Below are positions 48,260-61,259 of a stretch of DNA of 64,000 bases, one piece after another. Every line of letters begins with the position of its first letter. Position 1 is the stretch's first letter. Below the pieces are notes generated by a model. The model was given only the letters and a program-made list of their open reading frames with translations, searched no databases and had not been told where the DNA came from. Source of the stretch: Gammaproteobacteria bacterium (lineage in GTDB: Bacteria > Pseudomonadota > Gammaproteobacteria > Magnimaribacterales > AG-339-G14); contig BPAJ01000002.1 in the NCBI GenBank assembly GCA_019652555.1, positions 262,403-326,402 on the forward strand. The letters are read 5' to 3'. Both the position numbers and the translations under genes were made by a program.

Positions 48260-49483
48260 ATGAGTTTATCAACTTCAGAAAAATTAGAAATATTAAAACG
48301 CGGGGTAGAAGAAATCATCCCTGAAAAAGGTTTAGAAAAAAAATTAAATAAAAATAAACCTTTAATTATCAAAGCTGGATTTGACCCAACTGCTCCTGAC
48401 TTACACTTAGGCCATACTGTTTTGATCAATAAATTAAAACAATTTCAAGATCTTGGACATCAGGTTGTCTTTTTAATTGGAGATTTCACTGGAATGATAG
48501 GCGACCCTTCGGGTGTTAGCGAAACTCGTCCAATATTAACGGTAGAGCAACTTAAAAAAAATTCTGAGACCTACCAAGAACAAATTTTCAAAATTTTAGA
48601 TAAGAAAAAAACAAAAATTGAGTTTAATTCCACATGGTTCAAAAAAATGACTAGCGCTGAGCTCATTAATTTAAGCTCAAAGATGACAGTTGCTCGCATG
48701 CTTGAAAGAGATGATTTCAGCAAAAGATATAAAGGGAACAAACCCATCTCAATTCATGAATTTATATATCCTCTGGTTCAAGGATATGATTCTTTTGAAC
48801 TCAAATCAGATGTAGAGCTCGGTGGAACTGACCAAAAGTTTAATCTTTTAGTAGGCAGAGATATTCAAAAATCTTTCGGCATGGAAGAGCAGATCATTAT
48901 GACTCTGCCAATTCTGGAAGGGACGGATGGTGTCAAGAAAATGTCAAAATCTTTAAATAATTATATCGGCCTGAAAGAAAGTCCAAATGATATGTTTGGC
49001 AAAATTATGTCAATATCAGACGACTTAATGTGGCGATACTTCGATTTATTAAGTTTCAAGTCATCTGTTGAGATCAAAGAACTAAAGAAAAAAACTGAAC
49101 AAGGTTTAAATCCTATGGAAGCAAAAAAAATGCTTTCAGCAGAAATTGTGACAAGATTTCATGGCGAAGAAAAAGCGCTTCTTGCTGAAAAAGAATTCAC
49201 AAATAGATTTTCTAAAGGAAATGATCCAGCAGAAATTAAATTGATTAAGCTTTCTATGAAAGCATCTTCAATATCTATTTTAGACCTATTGTCTAGTGAG
49301 GAACTGGGAGACTATAAACTTTGTAAAAGTAAATCAGAAGCAAGGAGAATGATCGCTCAAGGCGCAGTAAAAATAGATGGAAAAAAGATTTCGGACGAAG
49401 CTATTTCCGTTCAAAATCCGTCTGAAAACACCTATCAAGTAGGTAAGCTGAAGCACTTAAAAATAAAGCTAAAAAAAGGCTAA
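48260..49483 (+). CDS. tyrS: tyrosyl-tRNA synthetase
   Basis: 407 residues. Class I signatures are [18 protein letters not shown] (HIGH variant HLGH) and [11 protein letters not shown] (KMSKS). [16 protein letters not shown] and [20 protein letters not shown] are TyrS-specific. The C-terminal S4 domain ([20 protein letters not shown]) is present. The type with KMSKS corresponds to the TyrS/TyrZ-like group common in Pseudomonas. The rRNA operon promoter begins just after its stop. Confidence 0.95.
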   Translation: MSLSTSEKLEILKRGVEEIIPEKGLEKKLNKNKPLIIKAGFDPTAPDLHLGHTVLINKLKQFQDLGHQVVFLIGDFTGMIGDPSGVSETRPILTVEQLKKNSETYQEQIFKILDKKKTKIEFNSTWFKKMTSAELINLSSKMTVARMLERDDFSKRYKGNKPISIHEFIYPLVQGYDSFELKSDVELGGTDQKFNLLVGRDIQKSFGMEEQIIMTLPILEGTDGVKKMSKSLNNYIGLKESPNDMFGKIMSISDDLMWRYFDLLSFKSSVEIKELKKKTEQGLNPMEAKKMLSAEIVTRFHGEEKALLAEKEFTNRFSKGNDPAEIKLIKLSMKASSISILDLLSSEELGDYKLCKSKSEARRMIAQGAVKIDGKKISDEAISVQNPSENTYQVGKLKHLKIKLKKG

Positions 49484-49490
49484 ATCTTCG

Positions 49491-49519
49491 CTTTCTTATT
49501 ATTCAAAGCCATGTATAAT
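49491..49519 (+). promoter_or_regulatory. rRNA operon promoter
   Basis: A consensus -10 TATAAT at 49514-49519 is followed by a GC-rich discriminator (CGCTCGCTCG), typical of stringently controlled rRNA promoters that DksA and ppGpp act on. The -35 is weak (CTTTCT at 49491-49496 gives a 17-base spacer). It is about 170 bases before the 16S start. Confidence 0.65.
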
Positions 49520-49552
49520 CGCTCGCTCGTGCCTATAAAAAATAGGCTCGGG

Positions 49553-49564
49553 TGTTCTTTAAAA
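49553..49564 (+). promoter_or_regulatory. boxA antitermination site in the rRNA leader
   Basis: TGTTCTTTAAAA closely resembles the E. coli rrn boxA TGCTCTTTAACA. The same 12-base sequence recurs in the 16S-23S spacer at 51300-51311, as expected for NusB/NusE loading before each large rRNA. Confidence 0.8.
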
Positions 49565-49570
49565 CTATTA

Positions 49571-49594
49571 ACAAGTAATTCGTGCGGGCACTTA
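49571..49594 (+). other. 16S processing stem, 5' arm
   Basis: ACAAGTAATTCG plus GGGCACTTA here pairs with 51246-51269 (ends CGAATTACTTGT) to give a long helix that would enclose the whole 16S. The first 12 bases are perfect and the next 12 mostly pair. It is the expected RNase III target. Confidence 0.75.
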
Positions 49595-49625
49595 CCATTT
49601 TAATAAAGGTTAGTGTCAATTTTTA

Positions 49626-49680
49626 GATTATCAAAATTTGATAGTCACCCATTTTTTATTATTTTTTTAAAAAAAATAAT
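49626..49680 (+). other. two palindromes in the 16S leader
   Basis: GATTATCAAA with TTTGATAGTC (49626-49646, one G-T) and the A/T palindrome ATTATTTTTTT with AAAAAAATAAT (49658-49680) lie between the processing stem and the 16S start. They are additional leader folds; their role is unknown. Confidence 0.6.
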
Positions 49681-49689
49681 CGTTTAATT

Positions 49690-51223
<1,534 letters not shown>

Positions 51224-51245
51224 ACAAATTACACGACTTTTATTG

Positions 51246-51269
51246 TGAGTGTCCGTTCGAATTACTTGT
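51246..51269 (+). other. 16S processing stem, 3' arm
   Basis: Reverse complement of the leader arm at 49571-49594 (ends CGAATTACTTGT). It places the RNase III cut just after the mature 16S end. Confidence 0.75.
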
Positions 51270-51299
51270 CTTACTATTTTCATAGGAAAATAAGTGATG

Positions 51300-51311
51300 T
51301 GTTCTTTAAAA
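51300..51311 (+). promoter_or_regulatory. second boxA, in the 16S-23S spacer
   Basis: TGTTCTTTAAAA is identical to the leader boxA at 49553-49564. Confidence 0.8.
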
Positions 51312-51325
51312 GTATTGTTGATCCA

Positions 51326-51409
51326 GTAACTAAATTTATTTAGTTACGACACTAATAATTAATGTTATCAATTATTAGTGCACCAAGTTTTAAGATAATT
51401 ATCTTAAAA
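51326..51409 (+). other. three tandem perfect hairpins in the 16S-23S spacer
   Basis: The 250-base spacer 51224-51473 has no tRNA-like sequence. Instead it has GTAACTAAA/TTTAGTTAC (51326-51347, loop TTTA), CACTAATAATT/AATTATTAGTG (51350-51380, 11-bp stem) and the 22-base palindrome TTTTAAGATAATTATCTTAAAA (51388-51409). All three stems are perfect. They follow boxA. Their role may be to shape the precursor for processing; this is inference. Confidence 0.7.
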
Positions 51410-51449
51410 TGCTAATGGCAAATTTTGGCGCTTATTATTCGAAAGACTT

Positions 51450-51471
51450 AACTTTATTAATTTAAAGTATT
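51450..51471 (+). other. 23S processing stem, 5' arm
   Basis: AACTTTATTAATTTAAAGTATT pairs with 54377-54398 (AATACTTTATATTAATAAAG and TT), with one mismatch over 22 bases. The helix brackets the 23S gene and is the expected RNase III site. Confidence 0.8.
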
Positions 51472-51473
51472 TT

Positions 51474-54374
<2,901 letters not shown>

Positions 54375-54447
54375 TTAATACTTTATATTAATAAAGTTTA
54401 ATAACGCTGAAATTAAACAAAGGATCTACAATACGAAACTAGAATTT

Positions 54448-54563
54448 TGCCCGATGACATTAGCAAGTGTGTCCCACCTGATTCCATCCCGAACTCAGAA
54501 GTGAAACCACTTAGCGCCGATGGTAGTGTGGTGCGTCCATGCGAGAGTAGGACATCGTCGGGC
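54448..54563 (+). rRNA. rrf: 5S ribosomal RNA
   Basis: TGCCCGATGACATTAGC at the 5' end pairs with the 3' end (ATCGTCGGGC). The internal CCCACCTGATTCCATCCCGAAC and CCGATGGTAGTG are typical of bacterial 5S. Flanking ACTAGAA (54438-54444) and TTCTAGT (54564-54570) extend the terminal helix by seven bases as a processing stem. The next gene's stop is at 54570, so transcription of the two strands converges here. Confidence 0.96.
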
Positions 54564-54569
54564 TTCTAG

Positions 54570-55373
54570 TTAACCTTCTAAAGTACCTAATGCTGTAGCG
54601 AATTCTCTATTTTCAGGATAGACCACTTCTAATCCTGAGAACTCGATCCATTTTGTAAGAATTTCTTTGTATAAAGAATAATTGGGAGATCTCCCTACAA
54701 CTACTATTTTATTTAATTTGGCTGCCAGAGCTGTAGTGGCAGCTAGCCTTGCAATATTTGTTGCAACAAGATAAATGATAGATCTACAAATATCTTCTTT
54801 TTCTAGTTTATCCATCATGTCTAAATTTCCAAGATGAACAGCAATACTATCTTCTGGTAAATTTCCTATAGGCCCTGATATCACGTCTTTTAAAGTATAG
54901 TCTCCAATTTGGCTCCCTTTTTTAGAAAGATCATCAATTTCATCTGGATCATCTATTTGAGCTGCTAACTTGCATAACCCTCTAATTGTGCCACCTCCTA
55001 GACCGGTTCCTCCAAGATGAGTAGCAGTTTCATTTTCATAAGCGACACATGCAGTTCCTGATCCACAGCTCAAGACTAAAAAATTTGAATCTAGCTGAGA
55101 TATTTTCTTTGCTCCGAATCCAATGCAATCTATCTCATTTTTCTTTACTATCTTTTGGCCATCAAAATTATCAGGAAGATCTAAATGTTTCCCTCCCGTT
55201 ACTGAGATACTTTTGATTTTTGACTCTTCTTGGACGGTTTTTATGATGTTATTTAAAGATAAATGGATGTTTTTTTCACTTCTTAGAGATTTATAAGAAA
55301 AATTATTATTGGAACAAATAACAACATCAGAATTAGTTATTCCAAAATCAATTCCTATATCGACATTATTCAT
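54570..55373 (-). CDS. type II pantothenate kinase (CoaW/Fumble-like)
   Basis: 267 residues, the typical length of bacterial type II PanK. The ASKHA ATPase motifs are GIDFGITNSDVVI at the N-terminus, LSCGSGTACVAYEN in the middle, and THLGGTGLGGGTIRGLC, the hallmark glycine stretch of the PanK2/CoaW group, followed by the ADENOSINE-type motif KLNKIVVVGRSPNY. It would phosphorylate pantothenate at the start of CoA synthesis. Most Gammaproteobacteria use type I or III, so this is unusual. It is the last gene of the cobS-cobT-ferritin-like group but a hairpin separates it. Confidence 0.8.
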   Translation of the reverse strand: MNNVDIGIDFGITNSDVVICSNNNFSYKSLRSEKNIHLSLNNIIKTVQEESKIKSISVTGGKHLDLPDNFDGQKIVKKNEIDCIGFGAKKISQLDSNFLVLSCGSGTACVAYENETATHLGGTGLGGGTIRGLCKLAAQIDDPDEIDDLSKKGSQIGDYTLKDVISGPIGNLPEDSIAVHLGNLDMMDKLEKEDICRSIIYLVATNIARLAATTALAAKLNKIVVVGRSPNYSLYKEILTKWIEFSGLEVVYPENREFATALGTLEG

Positions 55374-55407
55374 TTTGAATGAACTATTTTTTAAAGAATA
55401 TAGATTG

Positions 55408-55441
55408 CATCACTTTGAAAAAGTAATTATCCAAAGTGATG
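55408..55441 (-). terminator. inverted repeat between the ferritin-like and kinase genes
   Basis: CATCACTTTG (55408-55417) and CAAAGTGATG (55432-55441) form a perfect 10-bp stem with a 14-base loop. On the minus strand it follows the stop of the ferritin-like gene by about 20 bases. No strong U-tract follows, so it could be a partial terminator or an mRNA-stabilising hairpin. Confidence 0.5.
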
Positions 55442-55461
55442 AAAAATTTATTCTTTAGAAA

Positions 55462-56610
55462 CTAGTGATTTTGAAACATTTCCTTAATCACTTCAGCTTG
55501 TTCTTCTGCTTGAGATTCTATCTCATCAGATGATTCTAAAGGTTTGGAAATTTCAGCCCAATCAATTTCAAAGTCACTCGGAGCAACTTCATATTCTAAT
55601 AAGCCCAACTCGTCATAAAGAGGGCGAACAGATTCTGTTAAGAGGCCAATCTTCTTTAAATTTGGCATAACTCTATTAAACAATAGACCTCTAAAGTCAT
55701 CGTTAACACCAGATTTTAGAATTGCTTCTCTTGCTTCTTGTTCAGAGTATCCAAAGAATTTCTTACCTAATTCGTAATTTTGAATTCTGTCTCTCATGAT
55801 TACGCATGCTTCATAGGCAAATCTAGCTCGATCTTCAATCTCATCTTCAGATAAAGTCTTATTGAAATCTTCTAAGTAATTTATACCAAAGGTTACGTGT
55901 CTTGCCTCATCACGAATTACATAATGAGTTAAATCTCTAAGCAAAGGACAACTTGTGCTCATCTTGGTTGATTGAAAAGCTGCAAGAGCTAAACCTTCAA
56001 TGATTATTTGCATTGCAATAAATTTAAGATCCCATCTAGGATCTGTTAGACCTTTGTCTAAGAGCGCTTTAAGGCTCGGTGAGATAGGGTAAGACATGCC
56101 CATTACATCTTGTAAATACCTATTGAAGACTTCTACATGCCTGGCTTCATCGAAACATTGAGAGGCGGCATATAGTTTTGCTTGATAAGTAGGTGCACAA
56201 GATACAAGTTGAGAAGCAACCAAAAGAGCCCCTTGTTCTCCATGTAAGAATTGGCTTAAGCCCCAAGCAGAAGCGTGCCAGCTGACTTCCCTTTTTTCAT
56301 CTTCTGACATGTCGTTATATTCAGGATAAACATTCCCTAAATCATCAAACTCAGGTTTTACCGGAAGATCGCCACGTTTTATGTGATTAGACCAATCAAG
56401 ATCTATTGATCCATTCCAATTAAGCTCTTTTCCTAATTCGTAAAGCCTTTTGATTCTGTTATCGGCTACAGTGTAATCCCAGTTATAAGATCCAGTTAGT
56501 GGGGTGTTGAAGATTTCTCTAACATCTTCAACATGCTCTGAAGTCATACGATCTTCGATATCATCAAACTCCTTAAATCCAGGAGGTCCGTCTACATTTG
56601 TAATTTTCAT
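55462..56610 (-). CDS. ferritin-like diiron protein, unknown substrate
   Basis: 382 residues. It shows the four-helix diiron pattern E...ExxH...E...ExxH: E125 in FLHGEQGALLVAS, E155/H158 in FDEARHVEVF, E205 in IIIEGLALAAF and E235/H238 in RDEARHVTFG. This is the ferritin-like superfamily arrangement of R2-like oxidases and N-oxygenases; the DEARH repeats suggest an oxygenase and not a storage ferritin. The C-terminus after about 330 is acidic. I do not recognise a named family. It lies 37 bases after the CobT-like gene on the same strand and is probably co-transcribed with it. Confidence 0.75.
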   Translation of the reverse strand: MKITNVDGPPGFKEFDDIEDRMTSEHVEDVREIFNTPLTGSYNWDYTVADNRIKRLYELGKELNWNGSIDLDWSNHIKRGDLPVKPEFDDLGNVYPEYNDMSEDEKREVSWHASAWGLSQFLHGEQGALLVASQLVSCAPTYQAKLYAASQCFDEARHVEVFNRYLQDVMGMSYPISPSLKALLDKGLTDPRWDLKFIAMQIIIEGLALAAFQSTKMSTSCPLLRDLTHYVIRDEARHVTFGINYLEDFNKTLSEDEIEDRARFAYEACVIMRDRIQNYELGKKFFGYSEQEAREAILKSGVNDDFRGLLFNRVMPNLKKIGLLTESVRPLYDELGLLEYEVAPSDFEIDWAEISKPLESSDEIESQAEEQAEVIKEMFQNH

Positions 56611-56647
56611 AAGTAAATTATAAGCCTCTTTTCTAGAATTCCAAACC

Positions 56648-58399
56648 TTATTTCTCTTGAAATAAGTCCGTTAATTGTTCCAACATTACGTTTCCAAGTT
56701 CTTCAGCCCTATGGATTGTTACAGCTTTTTTATAATACTTTGTAACATCGTGTCCAATCCCTATCGCTATTAATTCTAGTTCGGTTCGATTTTCAATTTC
56801 AGAAATCACTTGTTTCAGATGATTATCCAAATAACTGGTTGAATTAGTGGATAAAGTGCTGTCGTCCACGGGAGCTCCATCCGAAATAACCATGAGTATT
56901 TTTCTTTGTTCTGGCCTTTTCATCAATCTCGAAGAAGCCCATAAAAGAGCTTCACCATCAACATTTTCCTTAAGAAGACCTTCTCGAAGCATCAAACCTA
57001 GATTTTTTTTAGCTCTTCTCCAGGCTAGGTCGGCAGGTTTGAATATAATATGTCTCAAGTCATTAAGCCTGCCAGGAGAACTTGGTTTCCCGCATTCAAC
57101 CCAAAGTTTTCTACTGTCTCCACCTTTCCAATGCTTCGTTGTAAAACCAAGTATTTCAGTTTTGATATTACATTTATCCAAAGTTGACCCAATAATATCA
57201 GCAGATATCGCAGCAGTGGTCATTGATCTTCCTCTCATTGACCCAGAACTATCAACCAACATTGTTAACACAGTATCTTTAAAGGATGTCTCTTTTTCTG
57301 TTTTAAAACTAAGGGGTGTTAGTGGATCCGTAATGATTTTGTGCAGTTTAGAAGAATCCAAAATACCTTCTTCCTTATCAAATTCCCAAGAACGTCTTTG
57401 TTGAGCCAGAAGCAATCTTTGCAGTCTATTTGCCAATTTTGCTACTACAGATTTTGAGGGGTCAATTAATTGATCCAATCTATCTCTCAACCTTTTTAAT
57501 TCTTCTGAAGAGCATAAGTTATCCGCATCTACCACTTCATCAAAATCTCTACAAAATACCTTGTATTCTTGATTTTGATTGAGTGCAATTAATTCTTCTA
57601 GTTTAGATCTGTTTTCAACCCAGTCTTCTGTATCGTCAACATCTCCTTCTTCAATCTCAAAATCTTCAATTTCAGTCTCACTCTCGTCATCTACTTCTGA
57701 GGCATCGTTATCAGGCTGATCTTCTTGTTCTTGGTCAGAAGTACCATCCTCTTCATTGTCTTCATTTTCTTCTTCGGTATCAGATTTAGGCTCTTCTTGT
57801 TCAGGCTCTTCAAATTCAAAACCTAATTTTTTAAATAAGGAAATTAAATACTCATTAAATTTTTCTTTGTCTGTTAGATATTTTTCTGCAAGCTTAAAAT
57901 CCGACTCCACTTCAGAAAGAGCTTTTTCCCAAGGTTTTAAGAAAACCTCCTCCAGCTTATTATTCTTTTGTTTTAAAAGTTTATTTTTTAAACTTATCTC
58001 AACAGCTATTTTTAAGGCATCTTGCTTGCTTTCAATCGTTTGTTGAGAGAGATTTTTTAAAAATAAATTTCTAAGGTTTTGTTTTACTCCCAAAAATTCT
58101 TTTGATCCTAAAATTTCTGATCTTACGGCTTCGAAATCTTTAAGGAGAAAATCCAGCTCAGAAATTCCAGTTCTTTTTAGAGGTTTCTCGAGTAATTTAT
58201 ATTTTTGTAAAAGAGCTTGTCTGTCTGCATCGCCTCTTGAAAGTTGAATGGATTCAATATTTTCTTGAAGATTGTGTCCAGGTTCAGCAACTTGCTGGAG
58301 ATAATTTACTTCTAGATTAAGATCCTTATCTTTAGATATTGCTCTACTGGAAGCATTTATTACATCTTTGACGTTTTGTTCAGTAGATTTTTGGCTCAA
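56648..58399 (-). CDS. CobT-like VWA-domain protein (cobaltochelatase subunit family)
   Basis: 583 residues. The N-terminal half is helical and ends in a very acidic stretch (about residues 195-260, rich in Glu, Asp, Gln). The C-terminal VWA domain has the MIDAS motif [12 protein letters not shown] (residues 382-393) and [13 protein letters not shown]. CobT of aerobic cobalamin synthesis has exactly this layout. No cobN or other cob gene is in the window, so cobalt insertion is unlikely as its role here. It overlaps the CobS-like gene by four bases, and together they resemble AAA+/VWA (MoxR-type) metal-insertion or activation pairs. Confidence 0.85.
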   Translation of the reverse strand: MSQKSTEQNVKDVINASSRAISKDKDLNLEVNYLQQVAEPGHNLQENIESIQLSRGDADRQALLQKYKLLEKPLKRTGISELDFLLKDFEAVRSEILGSKEFLGVKQNLRNLFLKNLSQQTIESKQDALKIAVEISLKNKLLKQKNNKLEEVFLKPWEKALSEVESDFKLAEKYLTDKEKFNEYLISLFKKLGFEFEEPEQEEPKSDTEEENEDNEEDGTSDQEQEDQPDNDASEVDDESETEIEDFEIEEGDVDDTEDWVENRSKLEELIALNQNQEYKVFCRDFDEVVDADNLCSSEELKRLRDRLDQLIDPSKSVVAKLANRLQRLLLAQQRRSWEFDKEEGILDSSKLHKIITDPLTPLSFKTEKETSFKDTVLTMLVDSSGSMRGRSMTTAAISADIIGSTLDKCNIKTEILGFTTKHWKGGDSRKLWVECGKPSSPGRLNDLRHIIFKPADLAWRRAKKNLGLMLREGLLKENVDGEALLWASSRLMKRPEQRKILMVISDGAPVDDSTLSTNSTSYLDNHLKQVISEIENRTELELIAIGIGHDVTKYYKKAVTIHRAEELGNVMLEQLTDLFQEK

Positions 58400-59382
58400 G
58401 CTTGTTCAACTAAATTTAAAATAGAATCGCTGGTTTCTGAATCAAAGCATCTTTGAAAGTACTCTGCAATTATTGATTTTTCAGTTTCATCACATTTATT
58501 CAAGAAACTTAATTCAAATGAATTCCCAATATCGTTAAAAATAGAAAAGTTCTCTGCCCAACTAATAACAGTTCTTGGTGACATCAGATTAGAAATGTCT
58601 CCATTTTTAAAACCTTCTCTTGTTAAATTAGCAAGTGAAATCATTGCTTTTACAGTAGATTGACCTTTTTTGTTATTTAGATCTTTAACTTTTGAAAGAA
58701 TTACTTTAAGTTCCAAATCCTCAGAAAGATAATTTAGCGGCGAAACAATGTGCCATCTATCCATTTGGCCCTGATTAATTTGTTGAGTCCCATGATAAAG
58801 ACCTGTGCTATCTCCCAAGCCTACAGTGTTTGCTGTAGCAAAAAGTCTAAAATAAGGATGAGGGGTAAGAACCCTGTTTTGATCTAAAAGAGTAAGTTTA
58901 CCTTCGACCTCTAAAACTCTTTGTATGACAAACATTACATCTGGTCTACCGGCATCGTATTCATCAAATACCAAAGCAACGGGATTTTGGATAGCCCAAG
59001 GTAGAATACCTTCTTGAAATTTTGTTATTTGCTTACTATCTTCAATAGCAATCACATCTTTACCCAATAAATCTATTCTGCTGATATGACTATCTAAATT
59101 GATTCGAATACAAGGCCAATTTAATCTTGCTGCAACTTGTTCAATATGAGTTGATTTTCCTGAACCATGAAGTCCTTGGACCATGACTCTTCTATTATTT
59201 TGAAAACCAGCAAGAATAGAAAGAGTAGTAGCCTTATCAAAACAGTAGTCAGCATCCAACTTTGGAACATATTCATTGCTTTCTGAAAAGGAATCTACTT
59301 TTAAATTTGAGTCTATTTCAAAGGTATCTTTGACCTTAACATTTGCATCGGGCTCTTGGATTGAAAAATTATCGAATTTCAT
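58396..59382 (-). CDS. CobS-like AAA+ ATPase
   Basis: 328 residues. Walker A is [15 protein letters not shown], Walker B is [17 protein letters not shown], and the pre-sensor stretch [14 protein letters not shown] is typical of the CobS/MoxR group; [18 protein letters not shown] follows the CobS pattern. It would form a ring that works with the CobT-like protein. In cobalamin producers the partner is CobN; here the only nearby metalloprotein is the diiron ferritin-like gene. It is first in the minus-strand group and divergent from cysE by 114 bases. Confidence 0.87.
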   Translation of the reverse strand: MKFDNFSIQEPDANVKVKDTFEIDSNLKVDSFSESNEYVPKLDADYCFDKATTLSILAGFQNNRRVMVQGLHGSGKSTHIEQVAARLNWPCIRINLDSHISRIDLLGKDVIAIEDSKQITKFQEGILPWAIQNPVALVFDEYDAGRPDVMFVIQRVLEVEGKLTLLDQNRVLTPHPYFRLFATANTVGLGDSTGLYHGTQQINQGQMDRWHIVSPLNYLSEDLELKVILSKVKDLNNKKGQSTVKAMISLANLTREGFKNGDISNLMSPRTVISWAENFSIFNDIGNSFELSFLNKCDETEKSIIAEYFQRCFDSETSDSILNLVEQA

Positions 59383-59496
59383 ATATTTATTGGTCTTAAA
59401 GGTGAATCAACATTATCCTTTTTTAAAAAAAAACAGCAAGAAAATATATAATTTTGAGTTAACTTGCCTTAGACTTGCGACTTAAAAATTTATCTT

Positions 59497-60279
59497 ATGG
59501 TTATTGTAGAAGACATTTGGGCTGAGATTCTCAAAGAAAGCAAAAATAAAATTTCCTTAGAACCAGATTCGGAAAGTCTCTTTCAGGAAAAGATTTTGTC
59601 ATACAACGGCCTAGATAATTCTTTATCAGCAAAACTTGCAGACGACTTAGCTACAAAAGAGTATCCGTCAGAAATTTTGAAAGAAAAGTTCAATGAGGTT
59701 TTTTCTAACATCGATTTTTTAGAAAAAGCTGTCATTGACTTAAAAGCAGTAAAGGAAAGAGATCCTGCATCAAGCGGTTTTGTATTTACATTATTATTTT
59801 CAAAAGGATTTGCTGCATTACAGGCTCACAGAATTGCAAATTATTTTATGAAAGCAAAACAAGAAGTTTTTGCATATTTCATCCAGAGCAGAAGTTCTGC
59901 TATTTATGAGGTAGATATTCATCCAAAGGCAGAAATAGGACATGGCGTGATGTTGGATCATGCAACTGGAATTGTCATTGGAGAGACTTCGGTAGTCGAA
60001 AACGATGTATCAATATTTCAAGGCGTTACCCTTGGGGGTACAGGAAAAGAAACTGGAGATAGACATCCAAAAGTTCGTGAAGGAGTTTTAATAAGCTCAG
60101 CAGCACAAATTTTAGGAAACGTAGAAATTGGAAAGGGAGCTAAGGTTGCTGCCGGAAGTGTAGTACTTTCAGATGTAGAGGCAAATACAACAGTTGCTGG
60201 AGTGCCAGCAATAGTCGTTGGAAAACCGTCTTCTGAAAAACCAGCAACGGATGTTGATCACACCATAGAAGAGGCCTAA
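59497..60279 (+). CDS. cysE: serine O-acetyltransferase (CysE)
   Basis: 260 residues. The N-terminal helical domain ends in DPASSGFVFTLLFSKGFAALQ, and the left-handed beta helix starts at IHPKAEIGHGVMLDHATGIV with hexapeptide repeats (GETSVVENDVSIFQGVTLGG, KVREGVLISSAAQILGNVEI). It makes O-acetylserine for cysteine. The C-terminal tail after about 240 is slightly longer than in E. coli. tesB follows after three bases. Confidence 0.95.
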   Translation: MVIVEDIWAEILKESKNKISLEPDSESLFQEKILSYNGLDNSLSAKLADDLATKEYPSEILKEKFNEVFSNIDFLEKAVIDLKAVKERDPASSGFVFTLLFSKGFAALQAHRIANYFMKAKQEVFAYFIQSRSSAIYEVDIHPKAEIGHGVMLDHATGIVIGETSVVENDVSIFQGVTLGGTGKETGDRHPKVREGVLISSAAQILGNVEIGKGAKVAAGSVVLSDVEANTTVAGVPAIVVGKPSSEKPATDVDHTIEEA

Positions 60280-60282
60280 ATC

Positions 60283-61197
60283 ATGTCAACGCAAAAAAGT
60301 TTAGATGACTTAGTAGAAACCTTAAACCTCGAAAGACTTGAGGAAAATCTTTATCGTGGTGAATGTGAAAAAACTGCTTGGGGAAGAGTTTTCGGTGGAC
60401 AAGTTCTTGGGCAATCTCTTAGCGCTGCTTACAACACCATAGAAGAAAACAGGTATGCTCATTCCTTTCATGCATATTTTTTAAGGCCAGGCAGAATTGA
60501 TATGCCAATAGTCTATAACGTCGTCAGAATTCGAGATGGTGGAAGCTTTACCACAAGAACTGTAGATGCGATCCAAAATGGCGAAGTCATATTCAATATG
60601 ATTGTATCTTTTCAAATAGACGAAGGAGGCTTCGAACATCAATTTGATATGCCTGATGTGCCAGGACCAAATGATTTACAGAGCGAAAGAGAATTAAGAG
60701 AAGCAATGATTGATGAAATACCAAAAGAGTTTAGAGATGGTTTTCTTAGGGAAAAAGCCGTTGAACTCAGAACTGTTGAACAATACAGCCCAATGAATTC
60801 AGAAAAGAAACCGCCTTACAAACATACTTGGATGAAAGCTAATGGCAAGCTGCCGGATGATATATTGGTCCATCAAAATATTTTGGCTTATGCCTCCGAC
60901 TTTGGATTATTGAGTACTGCTCAACTTCCTCATGGCATTAGTTGGGGAGGCATGAATAGAAGAGTTATGTCAGCAAGCATAGATCATGCAATGTGGTTTC
61001 ATAGACCTTTCAGAGCAGATGAATGGCTCTTATATGTTACAGATAGTCCAAGTGCGAGTAATGCTAAGGGCTTTAATAGGGGAACCGTCTATACAGAAGA
61101 TGGAAAACTGGTAGCCTCAGCCATTCAAGAAGGTTTTATGGGAAAATCAAAAGCTCCAAAAAGAAATAAAAATAATTTATATTTTATAAACATTTGA
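60283..61197 (+). CDS. tesB: acyl-CoA thioesterase II (TesB)
   Basis: 304 residues with the double hotdog fold. The first hotdog has AWGRVFGGQVLGQSLSAAYN and SFHAYFLRPGRIDMPIVYNV; the second contains ILAYASDFGLLSTAQLPHG (catalytic Asp) and SIDHAMWFHRPFRADEWLLY. It hydrolyses medium- and long-chain acyl-CoA. It ends where the damaged sequence begins, and the gene itself reads intact. Confidence 0.95.
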   Translation: MSTQKSLDDLVETLNLERLEENLYRGECEKTAWGRVFGGQVLGQSLSAAYNTIEENRYAHSFHAYFLRPGRIDMPIVYNVVRIRDGGSFTTRTVDAIQNGEVIFNMIVSFQIDEGGFEHQFDMPDVPGPNDLQSERELREAMIDEIPKEFRDGFLREKAVELRTVEQYSPMNSEKKPPYKHTWMKANGKLPDDILVHQNILAYASDFGLLSTAQLPHGISWGGMNRRVMSASIDHAMWFHRPFRADEWLLYVTDSPSASNAKGFNRGTVYTEDGKLVASAIQEGFMGKSKAPKRNKNNLYFINI

Positions 61198-61259
61198 TGC
61201 CTTTTCCCAAAGGGAATAGATAATTCTTGAAATACAAGATCAACATTTTGTTATTTTTT

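Noticed and set aside
51224..51473. Possible tRNA in the 16S-23S spacer
   Set aside because: No acceptor stem, T-loop GGTTCRAAT or CCA-like end could be found on either strand.
56648..59382. Cobaltochelatase for vitamin B12 synthesis
   Set aside because: Only the CobS/CobT-like helper subunits are present and no other cobalamin gene is visible in the window, so a B12 role is not supported here.
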